From contig NC_080044.1 of assembly GCF_012489685.1 (NCBI RefSeq), positions 21,866,369 to 21,930,368 of the forward strand: 64,000 nt of DNA, in the 5' to 3' direction. Position 1 is the stretch's first letter; each line of letters begins with the position of its first letter. Source of the stretch: Lotus japonicus (Eukaryota; Streptophyta; Magnoliopsida; Fabales; Fabaceae). Under the pieces are notes generated by a model. The model saw only the letters and a program-made list of their open reading frames with translations, was not told the origin of the DNA and made no database searches. The position numbers and the translations under genes were made by a program. Of the stretch, positions 9,001-21,255 are shown piece by piece.

Positions 9001-10295
9001 CCTCCGAAGCCAACTTCGCCTCCAGGCTTAAGTTTCAGCTCTCGGAACATACGCTTTTCTCCCGTCATGTGACGCGAGCATCCACTGTCCAGATGCCATG
9101 ATTGGTGTTTCAGTGGAGCTATCAAGGATATCTCATTTTCATCGTCTGAGTTAGGATCTCCTTCTGATTCTGAGTCAGAGTCAACAGCTTCCTTTGACTC
9201 TGCTTCCTTGTCTTTGACAATTGCCATAAGTCCTTGGACTTCACCATCAGAGTCAACATCCTCTGACTCTGATTCATCAAATGTCACCATCAGACTCTTC
9301 TTGGTCTTGAAGTGCTTCTTTGGCTTTTTGTCCTTCTTCAATCTTGGACAGTCACTTTTGTAGTGCCCTGATTCTTTGCACTCAAAGCAAGTGACTTCCT
9401 TGATTGATGACTTCTTCTGACCTGAGGATTCAGACTTTCCTCTTGCCTTTCCAGAGCCTTTGAACTTGCTCTGCCTGTGCTTCCAGATGCGGTTGAGTCT
9501 CTTGGAGATCAGAGTCAGCTCATCTTCATCAGAATCTTCTGATGCTTCTTCAGATTCTTCTTCTTCAGCTTGAAGAGCCTTTGACTTCTCAACCTTAGCC
9601 TTTTCAGATTTGGATTTCAAGGCTATGGACTTTTTCCTGAGATCTTGCATCTCTGAGCGCTTCAGCTCATGGCATTTCAAAATGCTGATGAGTTCTTCTA
9701 AACTCATATTCTCAACGTCTCTCGTGAGCTCTATTGAAGTCACCAAAGGCATCCAACTTTCAGGAAGACACCTGATGACCCTTATGACATGATCTTTTGT
9801 TGTGTAGCTCTTGTTGAGAGGACGTATGCCAGCTACAAGCAGTTGAAATCTGGAGAACATTTCTTCAATGGACTCATTTGGCTCCATGATGAAGGATTCA
9901 TACTTTTGGATCAAAGACAATGCCTTTGATTCTTTGACTTTCTTGTTTCCTTCATGAGACATCTTCAGAGAATCAAAAATGCCTTTAGCAAACTCACGAT
10001 CTGTAATCTTCTGGTACTCCTCATAGGAAATAGCACTTAGAAGAATTGCTCTTGCTTTGTGATGTTGTGAGTACAGCTTCTTTTGATCTGCAGTCATCTC
10101 TGACCTTGGGATCTTCTTGCTATCTGCATTAACTGGACGCTCATAGCCATCCACAATAATATCCCAGAGATCTGCATCGAAACCCAGAAAGAAGCTTTCC
10201 AGTCTATCTTTCCAATATTCGAACCTTTGACCATCGAACATAGGAGGCTTTGCATTGTAACCATCTCTTTGAGTTTCACTGGTGGTGACAGCCAT
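6036..10295 (-). CDS. gag-pol: E1 Gag-Pol polyprotein as one ORF (1419 aa)
   Basis: Domains in order: copia-type Gag (about 1-290); CCHC zinc knuckle [14 protein letters not shown] (about 303-316); acidic linker; aspartic protease with DSG (Asp near 403); integrase with HHCC zinc finger and catalytic Asp, Asp, Glu near 596, 660 and 696; reverse transcriptase with YVDD near 1106; RNase H with CDADYAGD near 1270. All catalytic residues looked for are present. Gag and pol are in one frame here because the sequence equivalent to 40139-40781 of E5 is missing exactly between codon 388 (GAG) and the next codon (ATA), at 9131/9132. In E2 and E5 that segment keeps gag and pol in different frames. E1 therefore cannot make the separate 636-residue Gag that E2 and E5 encode. 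Confidence 0.95.
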   Translation of the reverse strand: MAVTTSETQRDGYNAKPPMFDGQRFEYWKDRLESFFLGFDADLWDIIVDGYERPVNADSKKIPRSEMTADQKKLYSQHHKARAILLSAISYEEYQKITDREFAKGIFDSLKMSHEGNKKVKESKALSLIQKYESFIMEPNESIEEMFSRFQLLVAGIRPLNKSYTTKDHVIRVIRCLPESWMPLVTSIELTRDVENMSLEELISILKCHELKRSEMQDLRKKSIALKSKSEKAKVEKSKALQAEEEESEEASEDSDEDELTLISKRLNRIWKHRQSKFKGSGKARGKSESSGQKKSSIKEVTCFECKESGHYKSDCPRLKKDKKPKKHFKTKKSLMVTFDESESEDVDSDGEVQGLMAIVKDKEAESKEAVDSDSESEGDPNSDDENEISLIAPLKHQSWHLDSGCSRHMTGEKRMFRELKLKPGGEVGFGGNEKGKIIGTGTICVDSSPCIDNVLLVDGLTHNLLSISQLADKGYDVIFNQKSCRAVSQIDGSVLFNSKRKNNIYKIRLSELEAQNVKCLLSVNEEQWVWHRRLGHASMRKISQLSKLNLVRGLPNLKFASDALCEACQKGKFTKVPFKAKNVVSTSRPLELLHIDLFGPVKTESIGGKRYGMVIVDDYSRWTWVKFLTRKDESHAVFSTFIAQVQNEKACRIVRVRSDHGGEFENDKFESLFDSYGIAHDFSCPRTPQQNGVVERKNRTLQEMARTMLQETGMAKHFWVEAVNTACYIQNRISVRPILNKTPYELWKNIKPNISYFHPFGCVCYVLNTKDRLHKFDAKSSKCLLLGYSDRSKGFRFYNTDAKTIEESIHVRFDDKLDSDQSKLVEKFADLSINVSDKGKAPEEVEPEEDEPEEEAGPSNSQTLKKSRITAAHPKELILGNKDEPVRTRSAFRPSEETLLSLKGLVSLIEPKSIDEALQDKDWILAMEEELNQFSKNDVWSLVKKPENVHVIGTKWVFRNKLNEKGDVVRNKARLVAQGYSQQEGIDYTETFAPVARLEAIRLLISFSVNHNIVLHQMDVKSAFLNGYISEEVYVHQPPGFEDEKKPDHVFKLKKSLYGLKQAPRAWYERLSSFLLENEFVRGKVDTTLFCKTYKDDILIVQIYVDDIIFGSANQSLCKEFSEMMQAEFEMSMMGELKYFLGIQVDQTPEGTYIHQSKYTKELLKKFNMLESTVAKTPMHPTCILEKEDISGKVCQKLYRGMIGSLLYLTASRPDILFSVHLCARFQSDPRETHLTAVKRILRYLKGTTNLGLMYKKTSEYKLSGYCDADYAGDRTERKSTSGNCQFLGSNLVSWASKRQSTIALSTAEAEYISAAICSTQMLWMKHQLEDYQILESNIPIYCDNTAAISLSKNPILHSRAKHIEVKYHFIRDYVQKGVLLLKFVDTDHQWADIFTKPLAEDRFNFILKNLSMDFCPE

Positions 10296-10353
10296 TGTTT
10301 TTCACACCGGCCCTGATCACTGAACACTGTTAGGTGTGGTAATCAGAACTTGC

Positions 10354-10365
10354 GCTCTGATACCA
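10354..10365 (-). promoter_or_regulatory. E1 primer binding site, initiator tRNA-Met
   Basis: In element sense TGGTATCAGAGC begins 3 bases after the 5' LTR. It is complementary to the 3' end of plant initiator tRNA-Met (...GCTCTGATACCA). The same PBS occurs in E2 and E5. Confidence 0.93.
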
Positions 10366-10367
10366 AT

Positions 10368-11585
10368 TGAAGGTATGAAAAACGGTAGAAAGGGGGGGGT
10401 TTGAATAACGTTTTCAGTACAAAACTACCACCTTAAAGATTTTAACAAATCTTTTCGAGAACTAAGTGCAAAAGATAAGAGATAGAAAAGCACACAAGGA
10501 TTTTATCCTGGTTCACTTGATAAATCACTCAAGCTACTCCAGTCCACCCGTTAAGGTGATTTCTTCCTTCTTAGAATGAAGGCAATCCACTAATCAGGTA
10601 AGAGTTACAACTGCACTTGAAACCTACAAGTGACTAACAATTACACTGACTTAGCTCACACTAAGATTCACTCTCTTAGTCTTCTCTAGGATCCGATCAA
10701 CCTTGATCTCCTAAAGGAACTAAACAAACTGTTTATCAAGGAAATGTTTACAAGAGATTTGCTTCTAAAAAGCTGATAGTAAACACAATGAATTTCAGAT
10801 GAAAGAAGGCTTAGAATATTTTGAATATCTTGCGCGTGTGTTGCTTCTTGTATTCTTGTCTTGGCCGCTTCTTTCAATCTTCAGCCTCTATATATACTCC
10901 AAGGATTAGGGTTGAGCGTTGCATGGGAAATGCTACCGTTGGAGGGCAGTTCTGGAAAATCCAGCTTCTGCTGTGGCTGAGAACGTTAGGTAGGTCGTCA
11001 GGAAGGTACACTTGCTTTTGTACTTGGATAGCGACTTGACCTTTTAACCTAGGAGACTTCTGATCAGGGGAATACTTCATATTGGAACTTGTGAAGCCGG
11101 TTGATCAGAGTCAGAGGGAAAGCACAGATCCTCTGACCATTGTATCTTCTGATTCTGAACTCAGAGGGAAGAACATGGCCTTCAGAGTTTCTTGCTTCTG
11201 GACTTCAGAGTTTCCACTATTCAGCTTCTGGATCTTCAGAGTCTTCTACACCATCAGAACATCTGAACCTTCAGTGTTTCTTGGTTGTCAGAACTTCTGG
11301 ATCATCAGAGCTTCTAGCGACTAAGTCCTCATCAGAGTTTGTATAGCTTCAGATCTTCTGAAGCTTTTCCACTGTTCATACTGAACATGGTGAATGCGAA
11401 AGCGTTGCTTGGGTTACCCTTTATACACAGTGCTTCTGATTTGTGTGAGATTGAGTCAAGGTCAGAGCCTGTAAATAGCACACTCAGAAAAACACGTTAG
11501 AGTACCACAATTGTTCATATCAAAAGGTTAACTTGTAATCATCAAAACATAGAGTTGTACTACTAGATCAAAACTTGATCTTACA
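10368..11585 (-). repeat. E1 5' LTR
   Basis: 1218 bp, apparently identical to 117-1334 with a constant offset of 10251. The minus-strand TATA motif is at about 10889-10896. It is followed on the right by TTCTT, the second target-site copy, and then by E2's env-like gene. Confidence 0.97.
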
Positions 11586-14123
11586 TTCTTCAATAGCTTC
11601 GAGAAGCTTCTGTCTCTGTTCTTGTTCATGAAGAGCCACCCGTTGAGCAAACCTTTGCTTTGCAGCCTCAATGCTCTGACTTCCCTCTGTATGCAGGAGC
11701 TGCATCATAATTGGAACTTGAGCCACTAGCCAAGTGCCCAGATTGTTCCACTCATCAGCCACACGTTCAGCATTCTCACTGAGGTCAGTCTGACCGTGCA
11801 CATTGCGTAGCATCATAGAAGCTTCATGATAGAAAGTATTGATGCACTCAGAGAGAGATGTGGGTCGGAGGTGAGTGTAGGGAATTATGGAGAGGTTGGG
11901 TTCAAGAGAGGCTGGGTGATTGCTGTTGTGGGCTTCAGAGGCACCTTGTGGAGAACCAATGTTAAATGGTTGAGCATTGGGTTCAGAGGTTCCAAGGTGA
12001 GGTTCTGAAGTCTCAACCAGAGGATGGGGTGATCTAACCGAGGATTGGTTAGACACTGATTGTTCGGGTTCAGGTTCTGGTTGAATAGGCTCTTGTTGGT
12101 CTGGGGCAGGGTGAGCTTGTTGAGCCAAAGGGTCTGCCTCTTGTAAAGGATTGGCCAAGATAGGTTCATCTGGGTCAACTAGACGTTCAGGTCTAGGGCC
12201 AGGATATCTCCTAGGGCTTGGACAAGTGAGGTAATACTCCTCTAAGGTAGACACCTTTTCTTTTCTGACCTCCATGAATTTTCTAATGGATTCAGAGTTA
12301 TTGGAGGGAGAAGAATCAGCAACATTGGTTGGGAAGGATACAGGTGTAAAGGCTGTGGAAGAGTCTGTATCCGTGGGTTTGAGAGCCAGACGTTCTGATG
12401 CTCTTGGGACAGAGTGATCAGAGGTTCTGGGCTCAGGTTCTGTGTGGGTAGGCTCTGGTTGTGCATGAATGATGGGTTCAGAAGATAATGGGTTGTACTG
12501 AATGGTAATGGGAGAGGTAGGTTCTTCTAACCTAGAGGGTTGGTTCTGAAGCAAATTCCAGAGAGGTGCTTCAGTAGGTGAAGGTTGAAAGAATGAAGAT
12601 CTTGGGGAATGTGGTGGAGAGGGGGTTTGTGCAGCTGGTTGGGATTCAGGAATAGGAGTGAGGGGATTTGAGGAGTGTTTGAGCATGGCAGATATAGGGA
12701 GTGCATCAAATAAATTCAAATCATCATCAGAAGCAAGTGCAGGCTTACTTGAATGTGCTGATGATCTAGTCACTCTGGCAGGAGGTTCAGTCCTTCTGAC
12801 CACTTCAGCAGCTGGCTCCACCCGAGTAGGCTTCACCACGATTCTGACCTGCTTCTTCTTCTTCCTGGGAGGACCATCCTCATTATCACTATCATCACCA
12901 TCATCAGGCTTTCTCTTCTTCTTTTTGACCAGAGGGACATCGGATTCCTCAGAAGATTCGTCCAGTATCATCTTCCTCTGAGCTTTCTTCTTGGGAGGAG
13001 AAGGAAACTCTGGAGCTGGCGGCAGTCTGCTGACGAAATCATCAAGATCAATTTCGAATCCTTGAGCCCTTAGGTCATCAACATAGCACCTAATGGCGTC
13101 AGGATTGTCTGCCTGTGTCCACAGAGGGTAGTCATTCAGAGGCATCCTTCTACTTCTGATTTCAGAAGATGTGTCTTCACGAGCAGGAGCAATCTTCTTC
13201 TGGACCAAACCCATCTTCTTCAGAGAATTTGCAGTGAAGACATCACTGACAATGGTGCTCAGATCCTCTACACATCCAGCATTGACCAGATCTTGCACCA
13301 GGTTGCTTTCAATGAGAAAGTCTGAGAGCAGTCTCCCAAAGGGGATGTACTTGATTGCTGACTTGATGGAGGCAGTGGTGCGAGACTTCCGGATGCATTC
13401 CTTCAAGTAGGAGAACAGGAAGTAGGGAAGGCAGATCTTCTTCTGGTCTTGGATGAAGAACAACATCACCTTCTGGTTGAAGTTGATGTAGTCTGGAGAA
13501 CTGCCCTTTGGTCTCTGGTTTATGCAGTGGAGCAGGATCTTGTGCCAGATCCTGAGCTTGGGATGAAGGTCCATCACCTTGTAAGTCGTCTTGCCCGGTT
13601 TGTAAGTGGTGTACAGGGCCTGGTTGATTGTATCCTTGGTGCTGGGTTTCAGCTTCGATTCCGTGAGTTGAAAACGATACCCAAAAGCAGTGTCTGCACC
13701 CAGCAAGTTCACGAAGGACTTCTCCGTGATGATGATCTTTCTTCCAAGAATGTACGATACCACCTGAGTATCGTCGCAGTCGGCATGCTTCCAGAATTCC
13801 TTTACCAGTTTCTCATACACCGGTCCTCGAAGTCTGTTGAAGTAATTTCCCCAACCTTGAACTTGGACTTCAGGACGAAGATCATACCCATTTGTAGCCA
13901 GGTTGTCGAGGTCGAATCTCCATTCTGCCAGGACTTGAAGTTCCTCAGGAGCAAATACGCAGTGAACGGCACAGCCCCGTTCTGCAATTGGAACACTCTG
14001 TTCTTGAGCTTGACCTTGATCTTGTGTCGGATTCTCAGGACCCCTTTGACCCGTTGCTAGACCAACAACCATGTGAGGGAACTGAGGTGCATCTGCAGTA
14101 GCTCTTCTGGTTTGTCTCACCAT
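11586..14123 (-). pseudogene. E2 env-like gene, 5' part, cut by E1
   Basis: 846 codons of the same env-like protein as E1's, starting at the conserved MVRQTRRATADAPQ Met. Domain order is the same: plant-transposon domain, SSEESD and KKKK basic/acidic runs, Pro/Ser-rich middle, start of the C-terminal coiled coil. The frame is open up to the E1 LTR at 11585 and would resume at 111-1. The upstream in-frame stretch to 14279 differs out of frame from E1's, which is why I do not use the first ATG. E1 insertion is the only disabling event I see. Confidence 0.88.
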
Positions 14124-14566
14124 TTTTGAAGTGGTTGAAGGTTTGAGGTAGAAGATGAAGGTTGAAAGATGAAGAGAGATCGAGAGAGAAATCGAGAATA
14201 AGCGGTTTTGAAAAGCAGAGAGAGCGAGAGTAAAAACCGGAAGTGAAAGAGATCGTGTGTGTATAGTGGGTTTTGACAAATAACCGTTGTTGATTCAAAA
14301 AGCACTTTAAGATCAACGGTTGAAAATTAAAGATAGATAGTAACAGTAAAAACACAAATCACACACAGGAGAGAAGCACATCTACACGCAATCATAACAA
14401 ACTGTCACACGGGCACAAGGAACTATGCATCAGAAATACTGACACATGTGTTGTTGTCTCAGCTTCAGAGTCAGTACCAGTGGGTACACACACTCTGATT
14501 GAGTTACCTTCTGGACTAGACATCTTCTGATCAAGAAGTATCATAGTCAGAGGTTCTGATCCATCT

Positions 14567-17500
14567 TCACTCTGGACAAAAGTCCATGTTTAGATTTTTC
14601 AGAATAAAATTAAATCTATCCTCTGCTAAGGGCTTTGTAAAGATATCTGCCCATTGATGGTCAGTATCAACAAACTTCAGAAGAAGTACGCCCTTCTGTA
14701 CATAATCTCTAATGAAGTGATACTTTACCTCAATGTGCTTTGCCCTTGAATGCAGGATAGGATTCTTACTCAATGAGATTGCAGCAGTGTTATCACAATA
14801 GATTGGGATATTGCTCTCAAGGATCTGATAATCCTCCAGCTGATGTTTCATCCAGAGCATCTGAGTGCTGCATATTGCTGCTGAGATATATTCTGCCTCT
14901 GCAGTTGATAGTGCAATGGTTGATTGCCTCTTGCTTGCCCATGAGACTAGATTGCTTCCCAGAAATTGACAATTTCCAGAAGTACTTTTTCTCTCTGTTC
15001 TATCTCCAGAATAATCAGCATCACAATAACCTGAAAGCTTATACTCTGATGTTTTCTTATACATCAAGCCAAGGTTAGTGGTGCCTTTCAGATACCTTAG
15101 GATCCTCTTAACAGCAGTTAAGTGGGTTTCCCTTGGATCTGATTGGAAACGAGCACATAAATGAACACTAAATAGTATGTCTGGCCTAGATGCAGTTAAG
15201 TATAGAAGTGAACCTATCATGCCACGATAGAGCTTCTGACATACTTTACCACTTTTATCTTCTTTCTCCAGAATGCATGTAGGATGCATTGGAGTCTTGG
15301 CTACAGTAGATTCCAGCATATTGAACTTCTTCAGAAGTTCTTTAGTGTACTTGCTCTGATGGATATATGTTCCTTCTGGTGTTTGATCAACTTGTATTCC
15401 CAGAAAGTACTTTAATTCTCCCATCATACTCATCTCAAATTCAGCCAGCATCATCTCAGAAAATTCTTTGCATAGAGATTGATTAGCAGAACCAAATATA
15501 ATATCATCAACATAAATTTGCACAATTAAGATATCATCTTTATAAGTCTTGCAAAAAAGAGTTGTATCTACTTTACCCCTTACAAACTCATTCTCCAGAA
15601 GGAATGAGCTGAGTCTCTCATACCATGCTCTGGGAGCTTGCTTCAGACCATAGAGTGATTTCTTCAATTTGAACACATGGTCTGGTTTCTTCTCATCTTC
15701 AAAACCTGGGGGTTGATGAACATAGACTTCCTTTGAAATATAACCATTTAGGAAGGCACTCTTCACGTCCATCTGATGTAGAACTATGTTGTGATTTACT
15801 GAGAAAGAGATCAACAGTCTGATTGCCTCCAGTCTTGCTACTGGAGCAAATGTTTCAGTGTAGTCTATTCCTTCCTGCTGGCTGTAGCCTTGAGCAACTA
15901 GCCTTGCCTTGTTTCTGACTACATCTCCTTTCTCATTCAGCTTGTTTCTGAATACCCATTTCGTTCCAATAACATGGACACTCTCAGGCTTCTTCACTAA
16001 GCTCCAAACATCGTTCTTGGAAAATTGATTCAATTCTTCTTCCATGGCCAGAATCCAATCCTTGTCCTGAAGAGCTTCATCTATGGACTTGGGTTCAATT
16101 AAGGACACCAATCCTTTCAGACTGAGCAAGGTCTCTTCAGAGGGTCTGAAGGCAGATCTGGTTCTGACTGGTTCATCTTTGTTGCCCAGAATCAATTCCT
16201 TAGGGTGAGCTGCAGTGATTTTGCTCTTCTTCAGAGTTTGTGAGTTAGAAGGACCAGCTTCTTCCTCTGGTTCATCTTCCTCTGGCTCAACTTCCTCTGG
16301 AGCTTTGCCTTTGTCAGAAACATTAATGCTTAAATCTGCAAACTTTTCAACTAGCTTTGACTGGTCAGAGTCAAGCTTATCGTCAAATCTAACATGAATA
16401 GATTCTTCAATAGTCTTAGCATCAGTATTATAAAATCTAAAACCTTTAGATCTCTCAGAGTAACCGAGTAATAGACACTTAGAAGACTTAGCATCAAATT
16501 TATGCAATCTATCCTTAGTATTGAGAACATAACAAACACAGCCAAAAGGATGAAAATAAGAAATGTTGTGTTTTATGTTCTTCCACAATTCATAAGGAGT
16601 CTTATTCAGAATTGGTCTCACAGAGATTCTGTTCTGAATGTAACATGCTGTATTTACTGCCTCTGCCCAAAAGTGCTTAGCCATGCCAGTTTCTTGGAGC
16701 ATGGTTCTAGCCATCTCCTGAAGAGTTCTGATCTTCCTCTCAACAACACCGTTTTGTTGAGGAGTTCTGGGACAAGAGAAATCATGTGCAATTCCATAGG
16801 AATCAAACAGACTCTCAAACTTGTCATTCTCAAACTCTCCACCATGGTCACTTCTGACACGCACAATCCTACAAGCCTTCTCGTTTTGCACTTGAGCAAT
16901 GAAGGTAGAGAACACAGCATGAGACTCATCCTTGCGGGTTAGAAACTTTACCCATGTCCAGCGGCTATAGTCATCAACGATAACCATCCCATATCTCTTG
17001 CCACCTATAGACTCAGTTTTCACTGGTCCAAAAAGGTCGATATGCAGAAGTTCTAACGGCCTTGAGGTTGAGACAACATTCTTTTCCTTGAAAGGGACTT
17101 TTGTGAATTTGCCTTTCTGACATGCTTCACAAAGAGCGTCTGAAGCGAACTTCAGATTGGGTAAGCCCCTGACAAGGTTTAGCTTGCTCAGCTGAGAAAT
17201 CTTTCTCATACTGGCATGCCCTAACCGTCTATGCCATACCCACTGCTCTTCATTAACAGACAGAAGGCACTTCACATTCTGAGCCTCCAACTCAGATAAT
17301 CTGATCTTATAAATGTTGTTCTTCCTCTTGCTGTTAAACAGAACAGAGCCATCGATTTGACTTACAGCCCGGCAGGACTTTTGATTGAATATAACATCAT
17401 AACCCTTGTCAGCTAATTGACTTATAGACAATAAGTTATGTGTTAAGCCGTCTACCAATAACACATTATCAATGCATGGACTACTATCTACACAAATAGT

Positions 17501-17662
17501 ACCAGTACCAACAATTTTACCCTTTTCATTTCCTCCAAAGCCAACTTCGCCTCCAGGCTTAAGTTTCAGCTCTTGGAACATACGCCTTTCTCCCGTCATG
17601 TGACGCGAGCATCCACTGTCCAGATACCATGATTGGTGTTTCAGTGGAGCTATCAAGGATAT
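14567..17662 (-). CDS. pol: E2 Pol (protease, integrase, RT, RNase H)
   Basis: The open frame runs from 17671, but the first pol codon after the proposed splice acceptor is at 17662. Protease DSG, integrase HHCC and DDE residues, RT YVDD and RNase H are all present, with no stop until the natural end in MDFCPE. The frame is +1 relative to gag, with about 110 bp overlap. Expression therefore needs +1 frameshifting in the overlap or removal of the 643-bp intron candidate. E1's fused ORF favours splicing. Confidence 0.9.
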   Translation of the reverse strand: MSLIAPLKHQSWYLDSGCSRHMTGERRMFQELKLKPGGEVGFGGNEKGKIVGTGTICVDSSPCIDNVLLVDGLTHNLLSISQLADKGYDVIFNQKSCRAVSQIDGSVLFNSKRKNNIYKIRLSELEAQNVKCLLSVNEEQWVWHRRLGHASMRKISQLSKLNLVRGLPNLKFASDALCEACQKGKFTKVPFKEKNVVSTSRPLELLHIDLFGPVKTESIGGKRYGMVIVDDYSRWTWVKFLTRKDESHAVFSTFIAQVQNEKACRIVRVRSDHGGEFENDKFESLFDSYGIAHDFSCPRTPQQNGVVERKIRTLQEMARTMLQETGMAKHFWAEAVNTACYIQNRISVRPILNKTPYELWKNIKHNISYFHPFGCVCYVLNTKDRLHKFDAKSSKCLLLGYSERSKGFRFYNTDAKTIEESIHVRFDDKLDSDQSKLVEKFADLSINVSDKGKAPEEVEPEEDEPEEEAGPSNSQTLKKSKITAAHPKELILGNKDEPVRTRSAFRPSEETLLSLKGLVSLIEPKSIDEALQDKDWILAMEEELNQFSKNDVWSLVKKPESVHVIGTKWVFRNKLNEKGDVVRNKARLVAQGYSQQEGIDYTETFAPVARLEAIRLLISFSVNHNIVLHQMDVKSAFLNGYISKEVYVHQPPGFEDEKKPDHVFKLKKSLYGLKQAPRAWYERLSSFLLENEFVRGKVDTTLFCKTYKDDILIVQIYVDDIIFGSANQSLCKEFSEMMLAEFEMSMMGELKYFLGIQVDQTPEGTYIHQSKYTKELLKKFNMLESTVAKTPMHPTCILEKEDKSGKVCQKLYRGMIGSLLYLTASRPDILFSVHLCARFQSDPRETHLTAVKRILRYLKGTTNLGLMYKKTSEYKLSGYCDADYSGDRTERKSTSGNCQFLGSNLVSWASKRQSTIALSTAEAEYISAAICSTQMLWMKHQLEDYQILESNIPIYCDNTAAISLSKNPILHSRAKHIEVKYHFIRDYVQKGVLLLKFVDTDHQWADIFTKPLAEDRFNFILKNLNMDFCPE

Positions 17663-19469
17663 CTGCAACATAGATAATCTTGTCCTTAGGTACCCACTTT
17701 CTGGGTCCTTTCTTGTTAGTTACCCCAGAGGTTCTGATCACCTTGGGTGTCTCAACATGATATTTTAAAGGAATATTTGCATGATATTTAGTCATAGAGA
17801 AGGATCCCTTTTTAAGAGGGTTTTTAGCAACTTTAGCAGGTACAGGATCAGGCAATATGGTACCAGAGGGAACAAAGCATTCATACAAGGATTTAGCTTT
17901 AGACACAGAGGGCTCATTTCTAATTGGTTTAGAATAGCCAATGCCATGCATTCCATTTCTGCTTACGCCATAGATCATTGAAGCCATTAAGCTTCTATCC
18001 ACGCTTTTAGCTAGGAATCTTTGAAAAGACTTTTCATACTTAGATTCATTTCTACAATCAGAGGCATCACAGGCAACAATTTCTTCTAACTTAGCAATCT
18101 GGTTCTTAAGCACAGAGTTAGAATTGATCAAGGCATGATTATCATTTTTCAAATCAGAAATAATTTTCTCATGTTCAGAAGGAGTCTTGGAAACAGCAGG
18201 TAAGTTCTTTTTCAGCTTCTTATGCTTAGACAATAAGGAGTTATACTTATCCATAATATCAGACAATGCATGTTTCAGTTCAGAGGTAGAGAAAGAAGCG
18301 AATACCTCATTTTCATCGTCTGAGTTAGGATCTCCTTCTGATTCTGAGTCAGAGTCAACAACTTCCTTTGACTCTGCTTCTTTATCTTTGACAATAGCCA
18401 TAAGTCCTTGGACTTCACCATCAGAGTCAACATCCTCTGACTCTGATTCATCAAAGGTTACCATCAGACTCTTCTTTGTCTTGAAGTGCTTCTTTGGCTT
18501 CTTGTCCTTCTTCAACTTTGGACAATCACTTTTGTAGTGCCCTGATTCTTTGCACTCAAAACATGTGACTTCCTTGATTGAAGACTTCTTCTGGCCTGAG
18601 GACTCATACTTTCCTTTTGCCTTTCCAGAGCCTTTGTACTTGCTCTGCCTGTGCTTCCAGATGCGCTTGAGTCTCTTGGAGATCAGAGTCAGCTCATCTT
18701 CATCAGAATCTTCTGATGCTTCTTCAGATTCCTCTTCTTCAGCTTGAAGAGCTTTTGACTTCTCAACCTTAGCCTTTTCAGATTTAGATTTCAAGGCTAT
18801 GGACTTTTTCCTCAGATCTTGCATCTCTGAGCGCTTCAGCTCATGGCATTTCAAAATGCTGATGAGTTCTTCTAAACTCATATTCTCAACGTCTCTCGTG
18901 AGCTCTATTGAAGTCACTAAAGGCATCCAACTTTCAGGAAGACACCTGATGACCCTTATGACATGATCTTTTGTTGTGTAGCTATTGTTGAGAGGTCGTA
19001 TGCCAGCTACAAGCAACTGAAATCTGGAGAACATTTCTTCAATGGACTCATTTGGCTCCATGATGAAGGATTCATACTTTTGGATCAAAGACAATGCCTT
19101 TGATTCTTTGACTTTCTTGTTTCCTTCATGAGACATCTTCAGAGATTCGAAAATGCCTTTCGCAAACTCACGATCTGTAATCTTCTGGTACTCTTCATAG
19201 GAAATAGCACTTAGAAGAATTGCTCTTGCTTTGTGATGTTGTGAGTACAGCTTCTTTTGATCTGCAGTCATCTCTGATCTTGGGATCTTCTTGCCATCTG
19301 CATCAACTGGACGCTCGTAGCCATCCACAATAATATCCCAGAGATCTGCATCGAAACCCAGAAAGAAACTTTCCAGTCTATCTTTCCAATATTCGAACCT
19401 TTGACCGTCGAACATAGGAGGCTTTGCATTGTAACCATCTCTTTGAGTTTCACTGGTGGTGGCAGCCAT
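17559..19469 (-). CDS. gag: E2 Gag with long C-terminal extension (636 aa)
   Basis: Complete ORF from [12 protein letters not shown] to YVPRAET. The first 388 codons match E1 Gag, including the CCHC knuckle [14 protein letters not shown] and the Ser/Asp/Glu-rich linker. The last 248 codons lie inside the proposed 643-bp intron and the pol overlap. They begin [16 protein letters not shown], contain a Lys/Asn-rich helical part and end after a basic stretch ([10 protein letters not shown]). They would be made only from unspliced RNA. Extended Gag proteins have been described in Sireviruses; the role of this tail cannot be read from sequence. Confidence 0.9.
   Translation of the reverse strand: MAATTSETQRDGYNAKPPMFDGQRFEYWKDRLESFFLGFDADLWDIIVDGYERPVDADGKKIPRSEMTADQKKLYSQHHKARAILLSAISYEEYQKITDREFAKGIFESLKMSHEGNKKVKESKALSLIQKYESFIMEPNESIEEMFSRFQLLVAGIRPLNNSYTTKDHVIRVIRCLPESWMPLVTSIELTRDVENMSLEELISILKCHELKRSEMQDLRKKSIALKSKSEKAKVEKSKALQAEEEESEEASEDSDEDELTLISKRLKRIWKHRQSKYKGSGKAKGKYESSGQKKSSIKEVTCFECKESGHYKSDCPKLKKDKKPKKHFKTKKSLMVTFDESESEDVDSDGEVQGLMAIVKDKEAESKEVVDSDSESEGDPNSDDENEVFASFSTSELKHALSDIMDKYNSLLSKHKKLKKNLPAVSKTPSEHEKIISDLKNDNHALINSNSVLKNQIAKLEEIVACDASDCRNESKYEKSFQRFLAKSVDRSLMASMIYGVSRNGMHGIGYSKPIRNEPSVSKAKSLYECFVPSGTILPDPVPAKVAKNPLKKGSFSMTKYHANIPLKYHVETPKVIRTSGVTNKKGPRKWVPKDKIIYVADILDSSTETPIMVSGQWMLASHDGRKAYVPRAET
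17663..18305 (-). other. E2 candidate intron across gag-pol junction (643 bp)
   Basis: In element sense the boundaries are GAG|GTATTC...TTGCAG|ATATCC. The length is 3n+1, so excision joins the gag frame to the +1 pol frame. The interior is T-rich as in plant introns. The exact excised product is seen in E1 at 9131/9132. The segment is also coding (Gag tail), so it would be a retained or spliced intron. Confidence 0.7.
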
Positions 19470-19527
19470 TGTTTTTCACACCGGCCCGGATCACTGAACA
19501 CTGTTAGGTGTGGTAATCAGAACTTGC

Positions 19528-19539
19528 GCTCTGATACCA
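19528..19539 (-). promoter_or_regulatory. E2 primer binding site, initiator tRNA-Met
   Basis: TGGTATCAGAGC in element sense, 2 bases inside the 5' LTR. Confidence 0.92.
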
Positions 19540-19541
19540 AT

Positions 19542-20747
19542 TGAAGGTATGAAAAACGGTAGAAAGGGGGGGTTTGAATAACGTTTTCAGTATAAAACTT
19601 CCACCTTAAAGATTTTGACAAATATTTCGAGAACTTAAGTGCTAAAGATAAGAGATAGAAAAACACACAAGGATTTTATCCTGGTTCACTTGATAAATCA
19701 CTCAAGCTACTCCAGTCCACCCGTTAAGGTGATTTCTTCCTTCTTAGAATGAAGGCAATCCACTAATCAGGTAAGAGTTACAACTGCACTTGAAACCTAC
19801 AAGTGACTAACAATTACACTGACTTAGCTCACACTAAGATTCACTCTCTTAGTCTTCTCTAGGATCCGATCAACCTTGATCTCCTAAAGGAACTAAACAA
19901 ACTGTTTATCAAAGAATTGTTTACAAGAGATTTGTTTCTAAAAAGCTAATAGTAAACTCAATGAATTTCAGATGAAAGAAATCTTAGAAGAATTTAAGAT
20001 TGTCTTGCGCGTATGTGAATGCTTCTAGCCGTTTCTTTCAGTCTTCAGCCTCTTTATATACTCCAAGGATTAGGGTTGAGCGATGCATGGGAAATGCTAC
20101 CGTTGGAGGGCAGTTCTGGAAAATCCAGCTTCTGCTGTGGCTGAGAACGTTAGGTAGGTCGTCAGGATAGTACATATGCTTTTGTACTTGGATAGCGACT
20201 TGACCTTTAAACCTAGGAGACTTCTGATCAGGGGAAGCTTCATATTGGAACTTGTGAAGCCGGTTGATCAGAGTCAGAGGGAAAGCCCAGATCCTCTGAC
20301 CATTGTTTCTTCTGATTCTGAACTCAGAGGGAAGAACATGGTCTTCAGAGTATCTTGCTTCTGGACATCAGAACTTCACTAATCAGCTTCTGGATCTTCA
20401 GAGTCTTCTACACCATCAGAACATCTGAGCCTTCAGTGTTTCTTGGTTATCAGACTTTCTGGATCTTCAGAACTTCTAGTGACTGAGTCCACATCAGAGT
20501 TTGTATAACTTCAGAACTTCTGAAGCTTTTCCACTGTTCATACTGAACATGGTGAATGCGAAAGCGTTGCTTGGGTCACTCTTTATACACAGTGCTTCTG
20601 ATTTGTGTGAGATTGAGTTGAGGTCAGAGCCTGTAAATAACACACTCAGAAAAACACGTTAGAGTACCACAATTGTTCATATCAAAAGGTTAACTTGTAA
20701 TCATCAAAACATAGAGTTGTACTACTAGATCAAAACTTGATCTTACA
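19542..20747 (-). repeat. E2 5' LTR
   Basis: 1206 bp with ends TGAAGGTATG and TCTTACA on the plus strand. It is clearly related to the E1 LTR but has several small differences (for example around 19610-19640 and 19990-20035). The right flank GGATC begins E3's env-like gene. Confidence 0.94.
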
Positions 20748-21255
20748 GGATCATCTGTGTGATTGGATGATTGCTCAAGTTCCTATCTTGATGAGTCATC
20801 TCACAACTGAAAGGGATCAGAGGATTGAAGCTGCTAGGCAGCGTTTCAACAGAAGAGTGGCTATGCATGAACAACAACTAAGGGTTGAGTTACTTGATGC
20901 TATTGAGGAAGCTTGAAAGAAGAAAGAACAAGAAGAAGAGGTTGCACGTCTAGAAGCTGAACGACTTGAGAATGCAAGGTTAGATACTCTGAAAGAAGCT
21001 GAGAAGCTACAGGCTGAAGCTGATGCTCTCCGAGGTCAAGTTCTTGCACCGGTGCCTTTCACAAATGCTGCTTCACACTCCACTCAAGCTCCTCACTCTG
21101 CTCAAGACAATCTTCAGGATGTTCCATCCAGTTCTACTCAGCCAAGATCTTCCAGACTTGCTATTTTGGAACAACATCTTAATTCTCACGAGACTCTCTT
21201 GCTCAGCATGAATGAAGCTATTCAAGAACTCCTTCGTCGCACTGCAAAACCTTAG
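20748..21255 (+). pseudogene. E3 env-like gene, 3' end with premature stop
   Basis: 168 codons aligning with the end of E1's env-like protein (WMIAQVPILM versus WLVAQFPVML; final LLRRTAKP versus LLRRTDKP). An in-frame TGA at 20914-20916 interrupts the coiled coil after AIEEA. The 5' side is cut by E2 near what would be codon 785. Confidence 0.88.

Larger units (their letters stand above)
117..11585 (-). mobile_element. E1: complete Sirevirus-type Ty1/copia retrotransposon, TSD TTCTT
   Basis: Two 1218-bp LTRs (117-1334 and 10368-11585) read TGTAAGATC...ACCTTCA on the minus strand. They look identical base for base, and the 5-bp target duplication TTCTT is at 112-116 and 11586-11590. Minus-strand order: 5' LTR, PBS, one gag-pol ORF of 1419 codons, env-like ORF of 949 codons, PPT, 3' LTR. 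A 130-codon ORF lies on the opposite strand between env-like gene and 3' LTR. No frame break is seen in any of these ORFs, so this is the youngest and best candidate autonomous element here. It differs from E2 and E5 by lacking a 643-bp segment at the gag-pol junction. Confidence 0.96.
1..20747 (-). mobile_element. E2: Sirevirus-type Ty1/copia element, interrupted by E1, 3' end outside window
   Basis: On the minus strand the order is 5' LTR (19542-20747), initiator-Met PBS, gag (19469-17559), pol (17662-14567) and env-like gene (14123 leftward). The env-like gene is split by E1 at the TTCTT target site: the right part ends at 11586 and the left part is 116-1, running off the window. Gag and pol frames are open. 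E2 itself sits in the env-like gene of the plus-strand element E3, whose sequence resumes at 20748 (GGATC is the presumed TSD, but the other copy lies off the left edge). Large pol-downstream ORF, initiator-Met PBS and repeated polypurine motifs match the Sirevirus lineage. Confidence 0.93.

Noticed and set aside
10354..10365. Fragment of a tRNA-Met gene
   Set aside because: Only a 12-base match to the tRNA 3' end, placed just inside an LTR: a primer binding site.
21023..21211. 62-codon ORF at the end of E3's env-like gene
   Set aside because: Out of frame with the homologous env-like coding, which runs to 21255.
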